In this document: positions 1-6,318 of the stretch, in pieces
Numbering within the stretch: the stretch's first letter is position 1
How the letters are laid out: each line of letters opens with the position of its first letter
Source: Flammeovirgaceae bacterium
GTDB lineage: Bacteria > Bacteroidota > Bacteroidia > Cytophagales > Cyclobacteriaceae
Assembly (NCBI GenBank): GCA_022616575.1
Contig: JAKEEN010000215.1
Span: 1-12,557 of the forward strand
Direction of reading: 5' to 3'
Length of the DNA: 12,557 bases
The notes under the pieces: model-generated
What the model was told of the DNA's origin: nothing
Seen by the model: the letters and a program-made list of their open reading frames with translations, nothing else
The model's database searches: none
Made by a program: the position numbers and the translations under genes

Positions 1-46
1 ACAATTAAAGTAAGCTAATAGGTAGAGAGGTAGGTTTAGGTTGATG

Positions 47-80
47 GCCCTGGCGGTAAAACGTCAGGGCTTTTCTATTT
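47..80 (+). terminator. Intrinsic terminator of an upstream plus-strand gene
   Basis: A 9-bp stem (GCCCTGGCG at 47-55 paired with CGTCAGGGC at 62-70, one G:T wobble) encloses a 6-base loop. It is followed directly by a T-rich run from 71 (TTTTCTATTTTTT). This is the textbook layout of a rho-independent terminator reading rightward. The gene it ends lies left of the window; positions 1-46 contain nothing I can recognise. The structure sits upstream of the aldehyde dehydrogenase and argues that it is transcribed separately from whatever precedes it. Confidence 0.8.
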
Positions 81-85
81 TTTCA

Positions 86-93
86 TACTTTTG
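86..93 (+). promoter_or_regulatory. Bacteroidota -7 promoter element for the aldehyde dehydrogenase
   Basis: TACTTTTG matches the Bacteroidota -7 consensus TAnnTTTG exactly. It lies 22 bases before the chosen ATG at 116, so transcription would begin near 97-100 with a leader of about 15-20 bases. No good TTTG -33 box is visible at the expected 19-21 base spacing, because that position falls in the terminator stem and T-run. The call therefore rests on the -7 match and its position. Confidence 0.5.
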
Positions 94-115
94 TGCCTCA
101 TCTCAAAAAATTCAT

Positions 116-1657
116 ATGAAAAACTTCGGTATCAAAGACGCATTGGCTTCCCTGGGTGTGAAAAAAAGTAATTCCGGTACTTCTATCGGTGCAAAGTGGT
201 TGCGATCAACAGGCACCAGAATTGAGTCTTATTCTCCTGTGGACGGAAAGCTTATTGGTACTGTGCAGTCAACCGATGAAAAAGGATATCATGCTGTTGT
301 AGCCAAAGCTCAGGAGGCGTTTCTGGTGTGGCGCAACTGGCCCGCACCGAAGCGTGGCGAAGTAGTTCGCCAGATCGGAGAGGCATTGAGAAAAAATAAA
401 GAGCCGTTAGGCAAACTGGTTTCTTATGAGATGGGCAAATCATACCAGGAAGGATTAGGTGAAGTACAGGAGATGATTGACATCTGCGATTTTGCAGTAG
501 GGCTTTCCCGCCAGCTTCATGGGTTAACCATGCACTCTGAAAGGCCGAATCACAGGATGTATGAGCAATGGCATCCACTCGGTATCGTTGGTGTTATTTC
601 AGCGTTCAATTTTCCGGTTGCTGTGTGGTCGTGGAATTCGATGCTGGCCTGGGTATGCGGAGATGTGTGTATCTGGAAGCCTTCTGAAAAAACCCCATTG
701 TGTAGTATTGCCTGCCAGAATATTGTCAATAAAGTTTTTGCGAAGAATCGGGTGCCGGAGGGTGTATCGTGCATTGTGAACGGAGATTCAAAAATTGGTC
801 AACTCATGTCGGCCGATGAAAACGTACCCTTGGTTTCTGCTACCGGATCGGTTCGAATGGGAAAAGCCGTTGCAAAAACAGTGAGCGGTCGTTTAGGCCG
901 CGCCTTGCTCGAATTGGGTGGAAACAATGCCATTATTATTTCTGATAAGGCAAACCTTGACATGGCCATGATGGGCGCTACGTTTGGTGCCGTGGGTACT
1001 GCCGGTCAACGATGTACATCCACCCGAAGGTTGATCATTCACGAAGATATTTATGAAGAAGTAAAATCAAGGTTAGTGAAGGCGTATGGTCAATTGAGAA
1101 TAGGGAACCCGCTTGATGCCGAGAACCATGTCGGACCATTAATTGATAAAGGAACGGTAACCATTTATAAAGAAGCGATGAAGAAAGTAGAGAAAGAAGG
1201 CGGCAAATTTGTGGTGAAAGGTGGCATGTTGAAAGGGAATGGATACGAGTCTGGATGTTACGTTAAGCCTGCTATTGCTGAGGTGAAGAATGACTATCAG
1301 ATCGTTCAGGAAGAAACATTTGCTCCGATACTTTACCTTATTAAATACAAGACCATCGATCAGGCCATCGCCATGCAAAATGGAGTGAAGCAGGGGCTGT
1401 CTTCTGCAATTATGACCACCAGCATGAACGAGATGGAGAAATTTCTTTCTCATGCAGGCTCGGATTGTGGAATTGCTAACGTGAATATTGGTACTTCGGG
1501 TGCTGAGATTGGTGGGGCCTTTGGCGGAGAGAAGGAAACCGGTGGTGGCCGTGAGTCGGGTTCTGATGCCTGGAAGGTATATATGCGCAGACAGACCAAT
1601 ACGATTAACTATGGCAACAACCTGCCGCTGGCTCAAGGCATCAAATTTGACATTTAA
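116..1657 (+). CDS. amaB: ALDH7-family (antiquitin-like) semialdehyde dehydrogenase
   Basis: This NAD(P)-dependent aldehyde dehydrogenase has 513 residues, the usual ALDH7 length. Visible catalytic features are the oxyanion Asn165 in FNFP, Lys188 in WKPSE, general-base Glu266 in LELGGN, nucleophile Cys300 in GQRC, and EETFAP at 399-404. The C-terminal signature around 461-497 (SGAEIGGAFGGEK, then TGGGRESGSDAWK and YMRRQTNTINY) is diagnostic of ALDH7. Family members oxidise alpha-aminoadipate semialdehyde/piperideine-6-carboxylate in lysine breakdown (amaB in Pseudomonas), so this is the likely cytosolic reaction. The symbol is by family only. No other lysine-catabolism gene is present here, and betaine aldehyde or other aldehydes remain possible substrates. 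I chose ATG 116 rather than the in-frame TTG 41 or ATG 44, because the extra residues would be encoded by a terminator and promoter and have no ALDH character. Confidence 0.93.
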   Translation: MKNFGIKDALASLGVKKSNSGTSIGAKWLRSTGTRIESYSPVDGKLIGTVQSTDEKGYHAVVAKAQEAFLVWRNWPAPKRGEVVRQIGEALRKNKEPLGKLVSYEMGKSYQEGLGEVQEMIDICDFAVGLSRQLHGLTMHSERPNHRMYEQWHPLGIVGVISAFNFPVAVWSWNSMLAWVCGDVCIWKPSEKTPLCSIACQNIVNKVFAKNRVPEGVSCIVNGDSKIGQLMSADENVPLVSATGSVRMGKAVAKTVSGRLGRALLELGGNNAIIISDKANLDMAMMGATFGAVGTAGQRCTSTRRLIIHEDIYEEVKSRLVKAYGQLRIGNPLDAENHVGPLIDKGTVTIYKEAMKKVEKEGGKFVVKGGMLKGNGYESGCYVKPAIAEVKNDYQIVQEETFAPILYLIKYKTIDQAIAMQNGVKQGLSSAIMTTSMNEMEKFLSHAGSDCGIANVNIGTSGAEIGGAFGGEKETGGGRESGSDAWKVYMRRQTNTINYGNNLPLAQGIKFDI

Positions 1658-1662
1658 GAGTA

Positions 1663-1693
1663 TTTGGAAATCAGGTACGAACCTGTATTTTTA
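1663..1693 (+). promoter_or_regulatory. Probable Bacteroidota-type promoter of the response regulator
   Basis: TTTG at 1663-1666 is separated by 19 bases from TATTTTTA at 1686-1693. This fits the TTTG-N19-TAnnTTTG layout with one mismatch, the last base. A start near 1697 would give a leader of about 20 bases before ATG 1717. The element lies in the 59-base gap after the dehydrogenase. I see no terminator in that gap, so read-through from upstream is also possible. Confidence 0.5.
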
Positions 1694-1716
1694 TAAACTG
1701 CTAAAATCAAAAACCT

Positions 1717-2124
1717 ATGGGGGCTAAGAAGTATCGTACGGTCATGTTGATTGATGACAATGAAATTGATAACCTGATCAATCAGAAAATGATTGAGTCG
1801 GCCTCGGTGACGGAAAATATTTATACCCACACAGGAGCGAAAAGTGCCATTGAATTTCTCAAGAACATGGAGAAACTGGATGTGGCTGAAAAAGTTCTCC
1901 CGGATGTCATCTTCCTCGATATTGATATGCCCCTGATGGATGGATTTCAATTTCTCGATGAATTTGAAAAACTAAGTAGTGTAGCGAAGAACAAGTGTAG
2001 AATTGTAATGCTTACTTCATCCATCAACCCGCAGGATTTTAACCGGAGCAAACAATACAGCAATGTAAAACTGTATCTGAACAAACCACTTTCCCACGAA
2101 AGTATTTTAAAACTGGAGGTTTAA
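1717..2124 (+). CDS. Stand-alone receiver-domain response regulator
   Basis: The protein is 135 residues and consists of a single CheY-like receiver domain with no output domain. The acidic pocket is Asp13-Asp14 (LIDDNE). The phosphoacceptor is Asp68 in FLDIDMPLMDG, the switch residue is Thr100 in VMLTSS, and the conserved Lys123 sits in LNKP. All residues needed for phosphorylation are present, so it is probably active as a phosphoryl-group receiver acting through protein contacts in the cytoplasm. No histidine kinase lies nearby, so it is an orphan whose partner is encoded elsewhere. Its stop codon overlaps the stop of the convergent 487-residue gene by 4 bases. Short single-domain regulators of this type are common in Bacteroidota; the specific role cannot be read from sequence. 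Confidence 0.9.
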   Translation: MGAKKYRTVMLIDDNEIDNLINQKMIESASVTENIYTHTGAKSAIEFLKNMEKLDVAEKVLPDVIFLDIDMPLMDGFQFLDEFEKLSSVAKNKCRIVMLTSSINPQDFNRSKQYSNVKLYLNKPLSHESILKLEV

Positions 2125-3584
2125 TCTTCTGAGACCTCAGTAAATTCAATCAGTTTCTTAATTAAGGCATCGTCAAATTTCACCAGCATGGTCGGGGCAA
2201 AGTATTTCACTTGCTGCGCTGCCAGTTTGGGAACGATCGGCACTATCTTCTTCTCCTTTTCTTTCTTGGCCTCGCTGGTAACAATTTTTAAAATTTTTAA
2301 GAAGAGCTGGATATTTTCGCATTCGTCCTTGCCCAGTAACCGGATCTGTCTTTGAATGCTGTTCGATAATTGGTTGAACAATTCGAAATCCTTCAGCAAT
2401 ACGTATTGCAAAGCCAGCACCGACTTGATTTCAAGATAGGTGAGCGGGTATTTTTTCAGGCTCACTTCATTGAGCAAATTGTTTAGAAATTTAGCAGCCT
2501 CATCATGCTTGCCTGCGTAATGGCACGCGAGGGAACGATACGTAACATAAATGGTGTGGCGGGGCACATCTTGCGTATCTGGCTCATAGTCTATAAATAG
2601 ATTTTCATTCTCCTCATACAGCTCGGCCTCCGTGCCCATGCGCATGTTCCGTTCCAGCTTTGAAATCAGAAACTGTGCAGGAAAAGTATAGGTAGAATAG
2701 TTCGATAAAAGGTTGCCTGCGGCATCATTTACTTCTTCAAAAAACTTCTCGGCCTGCCGATATACTTTATAATGATTATAGTACTCCAGTTTCAAAAATT
2801 CAAAAACCAGGTTGAGGTGATAGTAAATAGCATCAAGATTATAACTATCAAATATCTTTTGAACTTTGGCGAAGATGTCTTCAATCGGTTCACCGCCTTC
2901 TTTGTTTGCTTCATCAGCATCGACAAATAACTGGTGAAAGACATACATACAACTTTTGTAAACATAAAGCCGGTGAGACTCATACAGCTTTGATACATTG
3001 GTCAATTCTTTTAGCAACAAACCCAATCCCAGTTTTTCGACTTCATCGTTGCTGAAGAGAAAATTTCCATACTTCTTGAAGTAATCAGCTAGTAAATCTT
3101 CTGCTTTATCTAAAGCCAGCATATAGGCCACATGCCGGTTGTAAAGTTGTGAGTACTGGAAATAATCAGGTGAATGGATGTTAAGTTTTTTGAGCGACTT
3201 ATAAATAATAGTCAGTTCGTTGGCCAGGTCATAATCGATCAGTTCTTTTTCCAGCTTCTTGAGGGTGGCAACCGATATGGTCTTCTTCTTGGTAAATAGA
3301 ATTTCGGTAATGTTGGCCACTTTACGCAGCACGTCTGTACGCGGGCTCTCCAATTGCTGCATCAGGTACTCCTCAATCTTCAGGTTGAGCCGCGAACGGA
3401 GGGTGTAATAGGCATTCGCGTTCACCTCAAGCTCCGTCATTACCTTATTTTCAGACAACTGACGCTCTCGCAGCGACTTCAGAAGGTATGCTGACTTCTC
3501 CGCATTGCTTTCAATGAGCGAATCGTAGATGGCTTTATAGTCTTTTTCAGAAAGTTGCTTGACAATGTTCTTGAGTTTGGCCAT
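2121..3584 (-). CDS. Unrecognised 487-residue alpha-helical protein
   Basis: I do not recognise a named family. The protein has no signal peptide and no membrane segment, so it is probably cytoplasmic. It is rich in Leu, Lys, Glu and Tyr and reads as helix after helix. Several stretches resemble helical-hairpin (TPR-like) repeats, for example LACHYAGKHDEAAKFLNNLL near 350-370 and the following LEIKSVLALQYVLLKDFELF. The N-terminus (KNIVKQLSEKDYKAIYDSLI) is amphipathic. A Lys/Glu-rich linker (EAKKEKEKK, about 435-445) separates the main body from a short C-terminal piece ending in an acidic tail. Such helical repeat proteins usually act as scaffolds, but no partner is shown. It converges on the orphan response regulator and is divergent from the WG-repeat gene. 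ATG 3584 is the first start after a plausible promoter. Confidence 0.85.
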   Translation of the reverse strand: MAKLKNIVKQLSEKDYKAIYDSLIESNAEKSAYLLKSLRERQLSENKVMTELEVNANAYYTLRSRLNLKIEEYLMQQLESPRTDVLRKVANITEILFTKKKTISVATLKKLEKELIDYDLANELTIIYKSLKKLNIHSPDYFQYSQLYNRHVAYMLALDKAEDLLADYFKKYGNFLFSNDEVEKLGLGLLLKELTNVSKLYESHRLYVYKSCMYVFHQLFVDADEANKEGGEPIEDIFAKVQKIFDSYNLDAIYYHLNLVFEFLKLEYYNHYKVYRQAEKFFEEVNDAAGNLLSNYSTYTFPAQFLISKLERNMRMGTEAELYEENENLFIDYEPDTQDVPRHTIYVTYRSLACHYAGKHDEAAKFLNNLLNEVSLKKYPLTYLEIKSVLALQYVLLKDFELFNQLSNSIQRQIRLLGKDECENIQLFLKILKIVTSEAKKEKEKKIVPIVPKLAAQQVKYFAPTMLVKFDDALIKKLIEFTEVSED

Positions 3585-3613
3585 GGGTGGGTTTAAGCAA
3601 ATCTAAATTTTGA

Positions 3614-3646
3614 CAAAAATATCATATTATACAACACGTTAACAAT
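3614..3646 (-). promoter_or_regulatory. Candidate promoter for the 487-residue helical protein
   Basis: Read on the minus strand, TATTTTTG (3621-3614) matches TAnnTTTG exactly, and ATTG (3646-3643) lies 21 bases upstream as a partial -33 box. The expected transcription start near 3609 leaves a leader of about 25 bases before the ATG at 3584. A second exact -7 match, TAGATTTG (3605-3598), lies closer to the gene but would give a leader of only a few bases. Either or both could be used. Confidence 0.45.
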
Positions 3647-3678
3647 ATCTTAAGGCACCCTTGCGGGGCATTTCTTCG

Positions 3679-3686
3679 TAGTTTTG
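3679..3686 (+). promoter_or_regulatory. -7 element abutting the WG-repeat gene start
   Basis: TAGTTTTG matches the Bacteroidota -7 consensus TAnnTTTG exactly and ends one base before ATG 3687. Transcription from it would begin around 3689-3692, at or next to the second ATG at 3690, giving a leaderless message. A TTG at 3661-3663 is only 15 bases upstream, shorter than the usual 19-21 spacing, so the -33 box is weak. It occupies the same divergent gap as the promoters of the helical protein gene. Confidence 0.4.
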
Positions 3687-6263
3687 ATGATGGTTTTTGC
3701 TCTTCGCAACATACTGATTACCGTTATACTGTGTGGTACCTGCTCTGCATGGGCACAATCAAATGCTTTTAACCTGATGGAAAAAGGTAAGTGGGAGAAA
3801 GCACGGGCTGTCATTCAGAAATCAATCCGGAAAGACAGTCTCAACACGGTAGCGAGATACGCATTTGCCCATTACTTCTTCAACAAGCAAAGTCCGGCTT
3901 TTCAAATCGACTCGGCCTATGATCAGATTATGCTGGCCATGAAAGACTTCGTGCAAACCTCGTTGAAAGAACGCGACCGAATGCGCAAACTTCCGCTCGA
4001 CAGTGCTTTGCTATTGTCATTTCGTGAGCAGGTTGATAGTGCAGCTTTCAACAGAGCTCTTAATTTAAACACAGAACAAGGTTATATTTTCTTTCTCGAA
4101 AAGTTTCTGCTGGCGACAGAACGACAACGCGCCATGGAGTTACGTGATGAGGTTGCCTACCTGGATGCGTTGAAGACCAACCAATACGAAGCCTTTAAGA
4201 ATTACCTTGAAAAATATCCGAATTCACAACGGGCTTCCGAAGCAGAGAAAAAGTATCAGCAACTTTTATTTGAAGCAAAAACAAAAGACAAGAGGCTAAC
4301 CAGTTACGAGTCATTCCTGAAGAATTTTCCGGGTACACCTTATCGAGACGTGGTGGAGCAAAATATTTTTGAAATATCTACTGCCTCAGGTAGAGTCGAA
4401 ACCTTTATTGAGTTTATTAAAAGATTTCCAAAGAGTAGCTGGAGCAAGCAGGCACGTAATATTGTTTGGCACCTCCTCAAGGAAAACCGCAAGCCAATTC
4501 CTTCAGAAATCCTCAACGATTCATTGCGGAAGCTGGATGCAATGAATAAAGAATATCTCGTTCCATTTTATAAAGACAGCAAATTTGGATTTATCAATAA
4601 ACAAGGTGAAGATATCGTACCACCCATAATGGATGAATTATTAGCCAGTTATCAATGCGGAAATATTACAGAAGACATTTTAGTTACTAACAACCGGCTG
4701 ATTGCAAGAAATGGAGCAACTGTTTTTTCCGGTGAGATTCAGGATTTCGAAGACCTGGGTTCAGGGTTTTTACTGGTGGAGGGTTCCAATTGCTTTCGTG
4801 TCATTCATAAAAGTGGGTTTACCATGAGTGATTGCATAGATGAAGCACAGGTGCTTGACAATCGCTGGCTGGCTTTGCGAAATGGAAAAACATGGTCTCT
4901 TCATTCGCTCAATGGAAAGGTGATATTAGGGAGTCAATGGCATGAGATCGATGCCCAACGTGACTTAGTGATTTTAAGAAAGGGCATCTACTATTATATT
5001 CTGAAGGCTCATGATCTCGAAAAGGTAGCCGATCAGGGAGCCTTAAATCTGGGAGACGCCTTTGTAAATGTTCGGTTTAATAGCCACGGACACTTAGTTG
5101 TGAGAAAGGGTAGTGTGTTAGCTATACTGGACAAAACATTGAAACCGGTTATCGATTGGGCAGAACAAACAGTAGATGAATTTTATAATGGATATATAGT
5201 GAAGAAATATCCACAAACGTATTTTCAATTTTTAAATGGAAAGCAAAGTGAGCCATCACAGTTCACAAAATTCAGCAAACCCTGGATTGCCTTAAAGAAA
5301 AATGACCGGTGGCTACTATATGATTCGCAAGAAGGTGATAAAATTTCAGGTTCATTCGATAGTCTTTTATTTAAGGGTCCGTATTGTATTGCCTTTGCAG
5401 GTGATAGTGCTTTGATTTATTCAAATCCAACATCAACTACATTAGCGTACAGTACCTCGCAGTTTCAATTTATACCGGGTGCTGATTCTTTGTATTTCTT
5501 GTTAGTCGACTATGCCGGCAAGAAGACAATCTTGGATGCGAATGGGGATTTAATGTTTACTGTGAGTGCTGATAAAGTTGAATATGCCGGTGAAGGATAT
5601 TTTTCTGTTATGGTGAAGAATAAAAAGGGATTAATTGATTCGCTGGGAAAGGTTGTGTTAGCTATCGAGTTTGATGCATTGGGCAATGTTTCAAACCGTA
5701 CTATTCCGGTTTTGAAGGATAAAAAATTTGGCCTGGCAGGTTTGCAACCGTATCGGTTGATCAAGCCTGTGTACGAGAAAAATATAGTGCGTTATCATGA
5801 GCAGAAATTAGTTGCCTTCAAAGACGGAAAGTTTGGGCTTATCGGTTGGGATTCAAAACCCATCACCCCCTTTGAATTTGATGAAATTCGTTTTTGGAAC
5901 GATACCTGCATGTTGGTAAAGAAGAACTTCAGGTGGGCATATTATAATTTGGTTACTAAAAAATTAAACCTTGAAGAAATCAAAGACTTCAAGGTTGTTC
6001 GCGATGATCAAATTGAAAAGATTTATGTAATTCACCAGCGAAATAATTATGGGGTAATTAGCAATAGGAGGGGCATTATCATTCCATCTGCTTTTACCCT
6101 TATAAAAAACCTTGGCTCTGTGGAAGAACCCTTGTATTTTGCAGAGAAGAGTGTGGAAGAAGCCTCTGTGTTTGTGGTGGTTTACTACAATGAAAAGGGG
6201 GAGCTATTGAAAAGACAGGTGTTTGAAGAAGATGAATACGAAAAAATAATTTGTGAAAATTAA
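3687..6263 (+). CDS. Secreted TPR/WG-repeat protein
   Basis: This exported protein of about 858 residues starts with a signal peptide: a hydrophobic run after Arg (ILITVILCGTCSAWA), with likely cleavage after AWA near residue 23. The N-terminal third has tetratricopeptide-like units of the form F..YLEKYPNS...A near 167-190, 207-229 and 239-260, typical of protein-protein contact modules. From about 297 on it carries WG-type repeats: KFGFINKQGEDIVPP, KKGLIDSLGKVVL (about 645), KKFGLAGLQPYRLIKP (about 678), GKFGLIGWDSKPITP (about 714) and NNYGVISNRRGIIIP (about 789). Between about 320 and 630 the repeats are degenerate. No catalytic motif is seen. The location is periplasm or outer surface and the role is unknown; a binding or scaffold function is inference. 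Start: TTG 3684, ATG 3687 and ATG 3690 are in frame. All keep the signal peptide, and 3690 fits a leaderless transcript. Confidence 0.88.
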   Translation: MMVFALRNILITVILCGTCSAWAQSNAFNLMEKGKWEKARAVIQKSIRKDSLNTVARYAFAHYFFNKQSPAFQIDSAYDQIMLAMKDFVQTSLKERDRMRKLPLDSALLLSFREQVDSAAFNRALNLNTEQGYIFFLEKFLLATERQRAMELRDEVAYLDALKTNQYEAFKNYLEKYPNSQRASEAEKKYQQLLFEAKTKDKRLTSYESFLKNFPGTPYRDVVEQNIFEISTASGRVETFIEFIKRFPKSSWSKQARNIVWHLLKENRKPIPSEILNDSLRKLDAMNKEYLVPFYKDSKFGFINKQGEDIVPPIMDELLASYQCGNITEDILVTNNRLIARNGATVFSGEIQDFEDLGSGFLLVEGSNCFRVIHKSGFTMSDCIDEAQVLDNRWLALRNGKTWSLHSLNGKVILGSQWHEIDAQRDLVILRKGIYYYILKAHDLEKVADQGALNLGDAFVNVRFNSHGHLVVRKGSVLAILDKTLKPVIDWAEQTVDEFYNGYIVKKYPQTYFQFLNGKQSEPSQFTKFSKPWIALKKNDRWLLYDSQEGDKISGSFDSLLFKGPYCIAFAGDSALIYSNPTSTTLAYSTSQFQFIPGADSLYFLLVDYAGKKTILDANGDLMFTVSADKVEYAGEGYFSVMVKNKKGLIDSLGKVVLAIEFDALGNVSNRTIPVLKDKKFGLAGLQPYRLIKPVYEKNIVRYHEQKLVAFKDGKFGLIGWDSKPITPFEFDEIRFWNDTCMLVKKNFRWAYYNLVTKKLNLEEIKDFKVVRDDQIEKIYVIHQRNNYGVISNRRGIIIPSAFTLIKNLGSVEEPLYFAEKSVEEASVFVVVYYNEKGELLKRQVFEEDEYEKIICEN

Positions 6264-6318
6264 ATTATTATTCTTCTTCACAGCGTCAGGGTGGGTTGTA
6301 TTATTGAAATTTTATGAA

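Noticed and set aside
1139..1636. 165-codon open frame on the minus strand inside the aldehyde dehydrogenase
   Set aside because: It is a shadow of the strongly conserved ALDH7 C-terminal coding sequence, with no recognisable motifs of its own.
2129..2140. Near-palindrome CTGAG-AC-CTCAG just after the response regulator stop
   Set aside because: It has a 5-base stem with only a 2-base spacer and no T-run, and lies within the coding end of the convergent gene, so it is not a credible terminator.
3652..3670. Small GC-rich hairpin (GCACCC/GGGGC) in the divergent promoter gap
   Set aside because: It has a bulged 5-bp stem without a T-run. No gene ends there and it would lie upstream of the predicted start, so no role can be supported.
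6253..6318. GTG-initiated N-terminal extension of the alkaline phosphatase
   Set aside because: The 22 extra residues place a second hydrophobic stretch before a perfect signal peptide that begins at ATG 6319, and they overlap the previous gene. The 546-residue form matches PafA length.
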